A stretch of 64,000 nucleotides of DNA, from the NCBI RefSeq assembly GCF_037975245.1, contig NC_092578.1, positions 10,956,321-11,020,320 on the forward strand, written 5' to 3'. Below, piece by piece: positions 46,601 through 60,141 of this stretch (position 1 is its first letter; the number at the start of each line of letters is the position of its first letter). Made by a program: the position numbers and the translations under genes. This DNA is from Apostichopus japonicus (lineage: Eukaryota > Echinodermata > Holothuroidea > Aspidochirotida > Stichopodidae). A model generated the notes under the pieces. That model made no database searches. It saw nothing but the letters and a program-made list of their open reading frames with translations, and was not told where the DNA came from.

Positions 46601-49600
46601 CAATCGAATGTGCGTTACCGATCATTCGAATGTTCTATACCGATCAATCGAATGTGCGTTACCGATCATTCGAATGTTCTATACCGATCAATCGAATGTG
46701 CGGTACCGATCAATGGAATGTGCGGTACCGATCAATCGAATGTTCGGTACCGATAAATCGAATGTTCGGTACCTATCTATCGAATGTTCGGTACCGATCA
46801 ATCGAATGTGCGATACCGAACAATCGAATGTTCGGTGCCGATCAATCCAATGTTCGGTACCGATCAATCGAATGTTCGGTACCGATCAATTGAATGTTCG
46901 GTACCTATTTATCGAATGTGCGGTACCGACCAATCGAATGTGCGGTACCGATCAATCAAATGTGCGGTACCGATCAATCGAATGTACGGTATCGATGTAT
47001 CGAATGTACGGTATCGATGTATCGAATGTGCGGTACCGATCAATCGAATGTTCGGTACCGATCAATCGAATGTTCGTTACCGATCAATCGAATGTGCGGT
47101 ACCGATCAATAGAATGTGCGGTACCGATTAATCGAATGTTCGGTACCGATCAATCGAATGTGCGGTACCGATCAATCGAATGTTCGGTACCGAACAATCG
47201 AATGTTCGGTACCGATCAATCGAATGTGCGATACCGAACATTCCAATGTTCGGTGCCGATCAATCAAATGTTCGGTACCGATCAATCGAATGTGCGGTAC
47301 CGACCAATCGAATGTTCGGTACCGATCAATGGAATGTGCGGTACCGATCAATCGAATGTGCGGTACCGATCAATCGATTGTACCGTATCGATGTATCGAA
47401 TGTACTATACCGATCAATCAAATGTGCGGTACCGATCAATTGAATGTTCGGTACCGATTAATCGAATGTGCGGTACCGACCAATCGAATTTTCGGTACCG
47501 ATTAATAGAATGTGCGGTACCGATCAATCGAATTTACCGTATCGATGTATCGAATGTTCGTTACCGATCAATCGAATGTGCGGTACCGATCAATCGAATG
47601 TTCGGTACCGATCAATCGAATGTTCGGTACCGATCATCGAATGTGCGGTACCGATCAATAGTATGTGCGGTACCGATTAATCCAATGTTCGGTACCGACC
47701 AATCGAATGTGCGGTACCGATCAATCGAATGTTCGGTACCGAACAATCGAATGTTCGGTACCGATCAATCGAATGTGCGGTACCGATCAATCGAATGTTC
47801 GGTGCCGAACAATCGAATGTTCGGTACCGATCAATCGAATGTGCGATACCGAACATTCGAATGTTCGGTGCAGATCAATCAAATGTTCGGTACCGATCAA
47901 TCGAATGTGCGGTACCGACCAATCGATTGTACCGTATCGATGTATCGAATGTGCGATACCGATTAATCGAATGTGCGGTACCCATCAATCGAATGTGCGG
48001 TACCGATCAATCGAATGTGCGGTACCGATCATTCGAATGTTCTATACCGATCAATCGAATGTGCGTTACCGATCATTCGAATGTTCTATACCGATCAATG
48101 GAATGTGCGGTACCGATCAATGGAATGTGCGATACCGATCAATCGAATGTTCGGTACCGATAAATCGAATGTTCGGTACCTATCTATCGAATGTTCGGTA
48201 CCGATCAATCGAATGTGCGATACCGAACAATCGAATGTTCGGTACCGTTCAATCCAATGTTCGGTACCGATCAATCGAATGTTCGGTACCGATCAATTGA
48301 ATGTTCGGTACCTATTTATCGAATGTGCGGTACCGACCAATCGAATGTGCGGTACCGATCAATCAAATGTCCGGTACCGATCAATCGAATGTACGGTATC
48401 GATGTATCGAATGTACGGTATCGATGTATCGAATGTGCGGTACCGATCAATCGAATGTTCGGTACCGATCAATCGAATGTGCGGTACCGATCAATCGAAT
48501 GTTCGGTACCGAACAATCGAATGTTTGGTACCGATCAATCGAATCTGCGATACCGAACATTCCAATGTTCGGTGCCGATCAATCAAATGTTCGGTACCGA
48601 TCAATCGAATGTGCGGTACCGACCAATCGAATGTTCGGTACCGATCAATGGAATGTGCGGTACCGATCAATCGAATGTGCGGTACCGATCAATCGATTGT
48701 ACCGTATCGATGTATCGAATGTGCTATACCGATCAATCAAATGTGCGGTACCGATCAATTGAATGTTCGGTACCGATTAATCGAATGTGCGGTACCGACC
48801 AATCGAATTTTCGGTACCGATTAATAGAATGTGCGGTACCAATCAATCGAATGTGCGGTACCGATCAATCGAATGTGCGGTACCGATCAATCGAATGTGC
48901 GTTACCGATCATTCGAATGTTCTATACCGATCAATGGAATGTGCGGTACCGATCAATCGAATGTTCGGTACCGATCAATGGAATGTGCGGTACCGATCAA
49001 TCGAATGTTCGGTACCGATAAATCGAATGTTCGGTACCTATCTATCGAATGTTCGGTACCGATCAATCGAATGTGCGATACCGAACAATCCAATGTTCGG
49101 TGCCGATCAATCCAATGTTCGGTACCGATCAATGGAATGTTCGGTACCGATCAATGGAATGTTCGGTACCGATAAATAGAATGTTCGGTACCTATCTATC
49201 GAATGTGCGGTACCGATAAATCGAATGTGCGATATCGAACAATCGAATGTTCGGTGCCGATCAATCCAATGTTCGGAACCGATCAATCGAATGTTCGGTA
49301 CCTATAAATCGAATGTTCGGTACCGATCAATCGAATGTTCGATACCGATCAATCGAATGTTCGGTACCTATCTATCGAATGTGCGGTACCGAACAATCGA
49401 ATGTGCGGTACCGATCAATCAAATGTCCGGTACCGATCAATCGAATGTACGGTATCGATGTATCGAATGTACGGTATCGATGTATCGAATGTGCGGTACC
49501 GATCAATCGAATGTTCGGTACCGATCAATCGAATGTTCGTTACCGATCAATCGAATGTGCGGTACCGATCAATAGAATGTGCGGTACCGATTAATCGAAT

Positions 49601-49838
49601 GTTCGGTACCGACCAATCGAATGTGCGGTACCGATCAATCGAACGTTCGGTACCGAACAATCGAATGTGCGATACCGAACATTCGAATGGTCGGTGCCGA
49701 TCAATCAAATGTTCGGTACCGATCAATCGAATGTGCGGTACCGACCAATCGAATGTTCGGTACCGATCAATGGAATGTGCGGTACCGATCAATCTAATGT
49801 GCGTTACCGATCAATCGATTGTACCGTATCGATGTATC
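43640..49838 (+). repeat. Duplicated block, offset 4728 bp (43640-45110 and 48370-49838)
   Basis: Series at 43701, 44059, 44497, 44519 and 44819 recur at 48429, 48787, 49225, 49247 and 49547. The offset is 215 monomers minus 2 bp, matching the 21-bp units at 46225 and 47632 between the copies. A third related series starts near 45621, so this region has been duplicated more than once. Confidence 0.83.
46225..48447 (+). repeat. Duplicated block, offset 1407 bp (46225-47040 and 47632-48447)
   Basis: Series at 46258, 46322, 46784 and 46894 recur at 47665, 47729, 48191 and 48301. The offset is 64 monomers minus 1 bp, as expected with one 21-bp unit in the interval. The copies then lose alignment by four whole monomers. 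Confidence 0.8.
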
Positions 49839-52800
49839 GAATGTGCGATACCGATTAATAGAATGTGCGGTACCGATCAATCGAATGTGCGGTACCGATC
49901 AATCGAATGTGCGTTACCGATCATTCGAATGTTCTATACCGATCAATGGAATGTGCGGTACCGATCAATCGAATGTTCGGTACCGATCAATGGAATGTGC
50001 GGTACCGATCAATCGAATGTTCGGTACCGATAAATCGAATGTTCGGTACCTATCTATCGAATGTTCGGTACCGATCAATCGAATGTGCGATACCGAACAA
50101 TCGAATGTTCGGTGCCGATCAATCCAATGTTCGGTACCGATCAATCGAATGTTCGGTACCGATCATTTGAATGTTCGGTATCGATGTATCGAATGTACGG
50201 TATCCATGTATCGAATGTGCGGTACCGATCAATCGAATGTGCGGTACCGATCAATCGAATGTGCGTTACCGATCAATCGAATGTGCGGTACCGATCAATC
50301 GAATGTGCGGTACCGATCAATCGAATGGGCGGTACCGATCAATCGAATGTGCGTTACCGATCAATCGAATGTGCGTTACCGATCAATCGAATGTTCGTTA
50401 CCGATCAATCGAATGTGCGGTACCGATCAATCGAATGTGCGGTACCGATCAATCGAATGGGCGGTACCGATCAATCGAATGTGCGTTACCGATCATTCGA
50501 ATGTTCTATACCGATCAATGAAATGTGCGGTACCGATCAATCGAATGTTCGGTACCGATCAATCGAATGTGCGGTACCGATCAATCGAATGTGCGGTAAC
50601 GATCAATCGAATGTTCGGTACCGAACAATCGAATGTTCGCTACCGATCAATCGAATGAGCGGTACCGATCATTAGAATGATCGGTACCGATCAATCGAAT
50701 GTGCGGTACCGATCAATCGAATGTGCGTTACCGATCAATCGAATGTTCGGTACCGATCAATCGAATGTGCGTTACCGGTCAATCGAATGTGCGTAACCGA
50801 TCAATCGAGTGTTCGTTACCGATCAATCGAATGTGCGGTACCGATCAATCGAATGTGCGGTACCGATCAATCGAATGTTCGGTACCGATCAATCGAATGT
50901 TCGTTACCGATCAATCGAATGTGCGTTACCGATCAATCGAATTTTCGGTACCGATCAATCGAATGTGCGGATCCGATCAATCGAATGTGCGTTACCGATC
51001 AATCGAATGTGCGTTACCGATCAATCGAATGTGCGGTACCGATCAATCGAATGTTCGGTACCGATTAATCGAATGTTCGGTACCGACCAATCGAATGTTC
51101 GGTACCGATTAATCGAATGTGCGGTACCGACCAATCGAATTTTCGGTACCGATTAATCGAATGTGCGGTACCAATCAATCGAATGTGCGGTACCGATCAA
51201 TCAAATGTGCGGTACCGATCAATCGAATGTTCGGTACCGATCAATGGAATGTGCGGTACCGATCAATCGAATGTTCTGTACCGATAAATCGAATGTTCGG
51301 TACCTATCTATCGAATGTTCGGTACCGATCAATCGAATGTGCGATACCGAACAATCGAATGTACGGTGCCGATCAATCCAATGTTCGGTACCGATCAATC
51401 GAATGTTCGGTACCGATCAATTGAATGTTCGGTACCTATCTATCGAATGTGCGGTACCGACCAATCGAATGTGCGGTACCGATCAATCAAATGTCCGGTA
51501 CCGATCAATCGAATGTACCGTATCGATGTATCGAATGTGCGATACCGATCAATCGAATGTGCGGTACTGATCAATCGAATGTTCGGTACCGATCAATCGA
51601 ATGTTCGTTACCGATCAATCGAATGTGCGGTACCGATCAATAAAATGTGCGGTACCGATTAATCGAATGTTCGGTACCGACCAATCGAATGTTCGGTACC
51701 GATGAATCGAATGTGCGGTACCGATCAATCGAATGTGCGGTACCGATCAATTGAATGTACGGTACCTATCTATCGAATGTTCGGTACCGATCAATCGAAT
51801 GTGCGGTACCGATCAATCGAATTTACCGTATCGATGTATCGAATGTTCGTTACCGATCAATCGAATGTGCGGTACCGATCAATCGAATGTTCGGTACCGA
51901 TCAATCGAATGTTCGGTACCGATCATCGAATGTGCGGTACCGATCAATAGTATGTGCGGTACCGATTAATCCAATGTTCGGTACCGACCAATCGAATGTG
52001 CGGTACCGAATAATCGAATGTTCGGTACCGAACAATCGAATGTTCGGTACCGATCAATCGAATGTGCGGTACCGATCAATCGAATGTTCGGTGCCGAACA
52101 ATCGAATGTTCGGTACCGATCAATCGAATGTTCGGTACTGATTAATCGAATGTGCGGTACCGACCAATCGAATTTTCGGTACCGATTAATAGAATGTGCG
52201 GTACCAATCAATCGAATGTGCGGTACCGATCAATCGAATGTGCGGTACCGATCAATCGAATGTGCGTTACCGATCATTCGAATGTTCTATATCGATCAAT
52301 GGAATGTGCGGTACCGATCAATCGAATGTTCGGTACCGATCAATGGAATGTGCGGTACTGATCAATCAATGTTCTGTACCGATAAATCGAATGTTCGGTA
52401 CCTATCTATCGAATGTTCGGTACCGATCAATCTAATGTGCGATACCGAACAATCCAATGTTCGGTGCCGATCAATCCAATGTTCGGTACCGATCAATCGA
52501 ATGTTCGGTACCGATCAATGGAATGTTCGGTACCGATAAATAGAATGTTCGGTACCTATCTATCGAATGTTCGGTACCGATCAATCGAATGTGCGATATC
52601 GAACAATCGAATGTTCGGTGCCGATCAATCCAATGTTCGGTACCGATCAATCGAATGTTCGGTACCTATCTATCGAATGTTCGGTACCGATCAATCGAAT
52701 GTGCGATACCGAACAATCGAATGTTCGGTGCCGATCAATCCAATGTTCGGTACCGATCAATCGAATTTTCGGTACCGATCAATTGAATGTTCGGTACCTA

Positions 52801-52918
52801 TCTATCGAATGTGCGGTACCGACCAATCGAATGTGCGGTACCGATCAATCAAATGTCCGGTACCGATCAATCGAATGTACGGTATCGATGTATCGAATGT
52901 ACGGTATCCATGTATCGA

Positions 52919-55900
52919 ACGTGCGGTACCGATCAATCGAATGTGCGGTACCGATCAATCGAATGTGCGTTACCGATCAATCGAATGTGCGGTACCGATC
53001 AATCGAATGTGCGGTACCGATCAATCGAATGGGCGGTACCGATCAATCGAATGTGCGTTACCGATCAATCGAATGTGCGTTACCGATCAATCGAATGTTC
53101 GTTACCGATCAATGGAATGTGCGGTACCGATCAATCGAATGTGCGGTACCGATCAATCGAATGGGCGGTACTGATCAATCGAATGTGCGTTACCGATCAT
53201 TCGAATGTTCTATACCGATCAATGAAATGTGCGGTACCGATCAATCGAATGTTCGGTACCGATCAATCGAATGTTCGGTACCGATCAATCGAATGTGCGG
53301 TACCGATCAATCGAATGTGCGGTAACGATGAATCGAATGTTCGGTACCGAACAATCGAATGTTCGCTACCAATCAATCGAATGAGCGGTACCGATCAATC
53401 GAATGTGCGGTACCGATCAATCGAATGTTCGGTACCGAACAATCGAATGTTCGCTACCGATCAATCGAATGAGCGGTACCGATCATTAGAATGATCGGTA
53501 CCGATCAATCGAATGTGCGGTACCGATCAATCGAATGTGCGTTACCGATCAATCGAATGTTCGGTACCGATCAATCGAATGTGCGTTACCGGTCAATCGA
53601 ATGTGCGTTACCGATCAATCGAGTGTTCGTTACCGATCAATCGAATGCGCGGTACCGATCAATCGAATGTGCGGTACCGATCAATCGAATGTTCGGTACC
53701 GATCAATCGAATGTTCGTTACCGATCAATCGAATGTGCGTTACCGATCAATCGAATGTTCGGTACCGATCAATCGAATGTGCGGATCCGATCAATCGAAT
53801 GTGCGTTACCGATCAATCGAATGTGCGTTACCGATCAATCGAATGTGCGGTACTGATCAATCGAATGTTCGGTACCGATTAATCGAATGTTCGGTACCGA
53901 CCAATCGAATGTTCGGTACCGATTAATCGAATGTGCGGTACCGACCAATCGAATGTTCGGTACCGATCAATGGAATGTGCGGTACCGATTAATCGAATGT
54001 GCGGTACCAATCAATCGAATGTGCGGTACCGATCAATCGAATGTGCGTTACCGATTATTCGAATGTGCGGTACCGATCAATGGAATGTGCGGTACCGATC
54101 AATCGAATGTTCGGTACCGATCAATCGAATGTTCGGTACCGAATAATCGAATGTGCGATACCGATCAATCGAATGTCCGGTACCGACCAATCGAATGTTC
54201 GGTACCGATCAATGGAATGTGCGGTACCGATCAATCGAATGTTCGGTACCGATAAATGGAGTGTTCGGTACCTATCTATCGAATGTTCGGTACCGATCAA
54301 TCGAATGTGCGATACCGAACAATCGAATGTTCGGTGCCGATCAATCCAATGTTCGGTACCGATCAATCGAATGTTCGGTACCGATCAATTGAATGTTCGG
54401 TACCTATCTATCGAATGTGCGGTACCGACCAATCGAATGTCCGATACCGATCAATCAAATGTCCGGTACCGATCAATCCAATGTTCGGTACCGATCAATC
54501 GAATTTTCGGTACCGAACAATCGAATGTTCGGTACCGATCAATCGAATGTGCGATACCGAACATTCGAATGTTCGGTGCCGATCAATCCAATGTTCGGTA
54601 CCGATCAATAGAATGTTCGGTACCGATCAATCGAATGTGCGGTACCGATCAATCGAATGTGTGGTACCGATCAATCGAATGTGCGGTACCGATCAATCGA
54701 ATGTGCGTTACCGATCAATCGAATGTGCGGTACCGATCAATCGAATGTGCGGTACCGATCAATCGAATGGGCGGTACCGATCAATCGAATGTGCGTTACC
54801 GATCAATCGAATGTGCGTTACCGATCAATCGAATGTTCGTTACCGATCAATGGAATGTGCGGTACCGATCAATCGAATGTGCGGTACCGATCAATCGAAT
54901 GGGCGGTACTGATCAATCGAATGTGCGTTACCGATCATTCGAATGTTCTATACCGATCAATGAAATGTGCGGTACCGATCAATCGAATGTTCGGTACCGA
55001 TCAATCGAATGTTCGGTACCGATCAATCGAATGTGCGGTACCGATCAATCGAATGTGCGGTAACGATGAATCGAATGTTCGGTACCGAACAATCGAATGT
55101 TCGCTACCAATCAATCGAATGAGCGGTACCGATCAATCGAATGTGCGGTACCGATCAATCGAATGTTCGGTACCGAACAATCGAATGTTCGCTACCGATC
55201 AATCGAATGAGCGGTACCGATCATTAGAATGATCGGTACCGATCAATCGAATGTGCGGTACCGATCAATCGAATGTGCGTTACCGATCAATCGAATGTTC
55301 GGTACCGATCAATCGAATGTGCGTTACCGGTCAATCGAATGTGCGTTACCGATCAATCGAGTGTTCGTTACCGATCAATCGAATGCGCGGTACCGATCAA
55401 TCGAATGTGCGGTACCGATCAATCGAATGTTCGGTACCGATCAATCGAATGTTCGTTACCGATCAATCGAATGTGCGTTACCGATCAATCGAATGTTCGG
55501 TACCGATCAATCGAATGTGCGGATCCGATCAATCGAATGTGCGTTACCGATCAATCGAATGTGCGTTACCGATCAATCGAATGTGCGGTACTGATCAATC
55601 GAATGTTCGGTACCGATTAATCGAATGTTCGGTACCGACCAATCGAATGTTCGGTACCGATTAATCGAATGTGCGGTACCGACCAATCGAATGTTCGGTA
55701 CCGATCAATGGAATGTGCGGTACCGATTAATCGAATGTGCGGTACCAATCAATCGAATGTGCGGTACCGATCAATCGAATGTGCGTTACCGATTATTCGA
55801 ATGTGCGGTACCGATCAATGGAATGTGCGGTACCGATCAATCGAATGTTCGGTACCGATCAATCGAATGTTCGGTACCGAATAATCGAATGTGCGATACC

Positions 55901-56394
55901 GATCAATCGAATGTCCGGTACCGACCAATCGAATGTTCGGTACCGATCAATGGAATGTGCGGTACCGATCAATCGAATGTTCGGTACCGATAAATGGAGT
56001 GTTCGGTACCTATCTATCGAATGTTCGGTACCGATCAATCGAATGTGCGATACCGAACAATCGAATGTTCGGTGCCGATCAATCCAATGTTCGGTACCGA
56101 TCAATCGAATGTTCGGTACCGATCAATTGAATGTTCGGTACCTATCTATCGAATGTGCGGTACCGACCAATCGAATGTCCGGTACCGATCAATCAAATGT
56201 CCGGTACCGATCAATCGAATGTACGGTATCGATGTATCGAATGTTCGGTACCGAACAATCGAATGTTCGGTACCGATCAATCGAATGTGCGATACCGAAC
56301 ATTCGAATGTTCGGTGCCGATCAATCCAATGTTCGGTACCGATCAATAGAATGTTCGGTACCGATCAATCGAATGTGCGGTACCGATCAATCGA
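52919..56394 (+). repeat. Tandem pair of 1738-bp higher-order units (79 monomers each)
   Basis: The copies are 52919-54656 and 54657-56394. Series at 53491, 53513, 53887, 54121 and 54256 recur at 55229, 55251, 55625, 55859 and 55994. A short stretch near 54470/56208 differs by several variants. The rest looked nearly identical by eye, including rare variants such as GAATGCGCGG near 53645 and 55383. Confidence 0.88.
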
Positions 56395-56522
56395 ATGTGT
56401 GGTACCGATCAATCGAATGTGCGGTACCGATCAATCGAATGTACCGTATCGATGTATCGAATGTGCGATATCGATCAATCGATTGTACGGTATCGATGTA
56501 TCGAATGTGCGGTACCGATCAA

Positions 56523-56548
56523 TCGAATGTTCGGTACCGAACATTCGA
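56523..56548. repeat. Perfect 26-bp palindrome within one satellite unit
   Basis: The left arm is TCGAATGTTCGGT and the right arm is its exact reverse complement, with no spacer. It arises because this unit carries both GATC-to-GAAC and CAAT-to-CATT changes. Those changes repair the two mismatched pairs of the consensus dyad. Most other GAACATTCG units are preceded by TGCGATACC and so are not perfect palindromes. Confidence 0.95.
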
Positions 56549-59500
56549 ATGTTCGGTGCCGATCAATCGAATGTGCGGTACCGATCAATCGAATGTGCGG
56601 TACCGTTTAATCGAATGTTCGGTACCGACCAATCGAATGTGCGGTACCGATCAATCGAATGTGCGGTACCGATCAATCGATTGTTCGGTACCGATCAATC
56701 GAATGTGCGATACCGAACATTCCAATGTTCGGTGCCGATCAATCGAATGTTCGGTACCGATTAATCGAATGTTCGGTACCGACCAATCGAATGTGCGGTA
56801 CCGATTAATCGAATGTGCGGTACCGACCAATCGAATTTTCGGTACCGATTAATCGAATGTGCGGTATCAATCAATCGAATGTGCGGTACCGATCAATCGA
56901 ATGTGCGGTACCGATCAATCGAATGAGCGTTACCGATCATTCGAATGTTCTATACCGATCAATGGAATGTGCGGTACCGATCAATCGAATGTTCGGTACC
57001 GATTAATCGAATGTAAGATACCGATCAATCGAATGTGCGGTACCGACCAATCGAATGTTCGGTACCTATCTATCGAATGTTCGGTACCGATCAATCGAAT
57101 GTGCGATACCGAACAATCGAATGTACGGTGCCGATCAATCCAATGTTCGGTACCGATCAATCGAATGTTCGGTACCGATCAATCGAATGTTCGGTACCTA
57201 TCTATCGAATGTGCGGTACCGACCAATCGAATGTGCGGTACCGATCAATCAAATGTCCGGTACCGATCAATCGAATGTACCGTATCGATGTATCGAATGT
57301 GCGATACCGATCAATCGAATGTGCGGTACTGATCAATCGAATGTTCGGTACCGATCAATCGAATGTTCGTTACCGATCAATCGAATGTGCGGTACCGATC
57401 AATAGAATGTGCGGTACCGATTAATCGAATGTTCGGTACCGACCAATCGAATGTTCGGTACCGATGAATCGAATGTGCGGTACCGATCAATCGAATGTGC
57501 GGTACCGATCAATCGAATGTACGGTACCTATCTATCGAATGTTCGTTACCGATCAATCGAATGTGCGGTACCGATCAATCGAATGTTCGGTACCGATCAA
57601 TCGAATGTTCGGTACCGATCATCGAATGTGCGGTACCGATCAATAGAATGTGCGGTACCGATTAATCCAATGTTCGGTACCGACCAATCGAATGTGCGGT
57701 ACCGATCAATCGAATGTTCGGTACCGAACAATCGAATGTTCGGTACCGATCAATCGAATGTGCGGTACCGATCAATCGAATGTTCGGTGCCGAACAATCG
57801 AATGTTCGGTACCGATCAATCGAATGTGCGATACCGAACATTCGAATGTTCGGTGCCGATCAATCAAATGTTCGGTACCGATCAATCGAATGTGCGGTAC
57901 CGACCAATCGATTGTACCGTATCGATGTATCGAATGTGCGATACCGATTAATCGAATGTGCGGTACCGATCAATCGAATGTGCGGTACCGATCAATCGAA
58001 TGTGCGTTACCGATCATTCGAATGTTCTATACCGATCAATCGATTGTGCGTTACCGATCATTCGAATGTTCTATACCGATCAATGGAATGTGCGGTACCG
58101 ATCAATCGAATGTGCGGTACCGATAAATCGAATGTTCGGTACCTATCTATCGAATGTTCGGTACCGATCAATCGAATGTGCGATACCGAACAATCGAATG
58201 TTCGGTGCCGATCAATCCAATGTTCGGTACCGATCAATCGAATGTTCGGTACCGATCAATTGAATGTTCGGTACCTATTTATCGAATGTGCGGTACCGAC
58301 CAATCGAATGTGCGGTACCGATCAATCAAATGTCCGGTACCGATCAATCGAATGTACGGTATCGATGTATCGAATGTACGGTATCGATGTATCGAATGTG
58401 CGGTACCGATCAATCGAATGTTCGGTACCGATCAATCGAATGTTCGTTACCGATCAATCGAATGTGCGGTACCGATCAATCGAATGTTCGGTACCGAACA
58501 ATCGAATGTTCGGTACCGATCAATCGAATGTGCGATACCGAACATTCCAATGTTCGGTGCCGATCAATCAAATGTTCGGTACCGATCAATCGAATGTGCG
58601 GTACCGACCAATCGAATGTTCGGTACCGATCAATGGAATGTGCGGTACCGATCAATCGAATGTGCGGTACCGATCAATCGATTGTACCGTATCGATGTAT
58701 CGAATGTGCTATACCGATCAATCAAATGTGCGGTACCGATCAATCGAATGTTCGGTACCGATTAATCGAATGTGCGGTACCGACCAATCGAATTTTCGGT
58801 ACCGATTAATAGAATGTGCGGTACCAATCAATCGAATGTGCGGTACCGATCAATCGAATGTGCGTTACCGATCATTCGAATGTTCTATACCGATCAATGG
58901 AATGTGCGGTACCGATCAATCGAATGTTCGGTACCGATCAATGGAATGTGCGGTACCGATCAATCGAATGTTCGGTACCGATAAATCGAATGTTCGGTAC
59001 CTATCTATCGAATGTTCGGTACCGATCAATCGAATGTGCGATACCGAACAATCCAATGTTCGGTGCCGATCAATCCAATGTTCGGTACCGATCAATCGAA
59101 TGTTCGGTACCGATCAGTGGAATGTTCGGTACCGATAAATAGAATGTTCGGTACCTATCTATCGAATGTTCGGTACCGATCAATCGAATGTGCGATATCG
59201 AACAATCGAATGTTCGGTGCCGATCAATCCAATGTTCGGTACCGATCAATCCAATGTTCGTTACCTATCTATCGAATGTTCGGTACCGATCAATCGAATG
59301 TTCGATACCGATCAATCGAATGTTCGGTACCTATCTATCGAATGTGCGGTACCGACCAATCGAATGTGCGGTACCGATCAATCAAATGTCCGGTACCGAT
59401 CAATCGAATGTACGGTATCGATGTATCGAATGTACGGTATCGATGTATCGAATGTTCGGTACCGATCAATCGAATGTTCGGTACCGATCAATCGAATGTT

Positions 59501-60141
59501 CGTTACCGATTAATCGAATGTTCGGTACCGACCAATCGAATGTGCGGTACCGATCAATCGAATGTTCGGTACCGAACAATCGAATGTGCGATACCGAACA
59601 TTCGAATGGTCGGTGCCGATCAATCAAATGTTCGGTACCGATCAATCGAATGTGCGGTACCGACCAATCGAATGTTCGGTACCGATCAATGGAATGTGCG
59701 GTACCGATCAATCGAATGTGCGTTACCGATCAATCGATTGTACCGTATCGATGTATCGAATGTGCGATACCGATTAATAGAATGTGCGGTACCGATCAAT
59801 CGAATGTGCGGTACCGATCAATCGAATGTGCGTTACCGACCATTCGAATGTTCTATACCGATCAATGGAATGTGCGGTACCGATCAATCGAATGTTCGGT
59901 ACCGATCAATGGAATGTGCGGTACCGATCAATCGAATGTTCGGTACCGATAAATCGAATGTTCGGTACCTATCTATCGAATGTTCGGTACCGATCAATCG
60001 AATGTGCGATACCGAACAATCGAATGTTCGGTGCCGATCAATCCAATGTTCGGTACCGATCAATCGAATGTTCGGTACCGATCAATTGAATGTTCGGTAC
60101 CTATCTATCGAATGTGCGGTACCGACCAATCGAATGTGCGG

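Larger units (their letters stand above)
25066..57628 (+). repeat. Nine dispersed 21-bp units sharing the same single-A deletion
   Basis: Units reading GATCATCGAATG instead of GATCAATCGAATG lie at 25066, 32325, 38880, 40133, 41672, 46225, 47632, 51921 and 57617. Each follows two TTCGG-type units and precedes a GATCAATAG-type unit. The shared context points to one deletion copied by later amplification. All nine lie right of 25 kb. A tenth 21-bp unit near 52357-52377 (ATCAATCAATG) is a different, independent loss of a G. Confidence 0.9.

Noticed and set aside
25-60094. Hundreds of long open frames in the array, the longest 539 codons at 6297-7916
   Set aside because: They follow automatically from a stop-free 22-bp unit with a length not divisible by 3. 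The same peptide cycle appears in all frames, there is no domain, and starts and stops depend on random unit variants.
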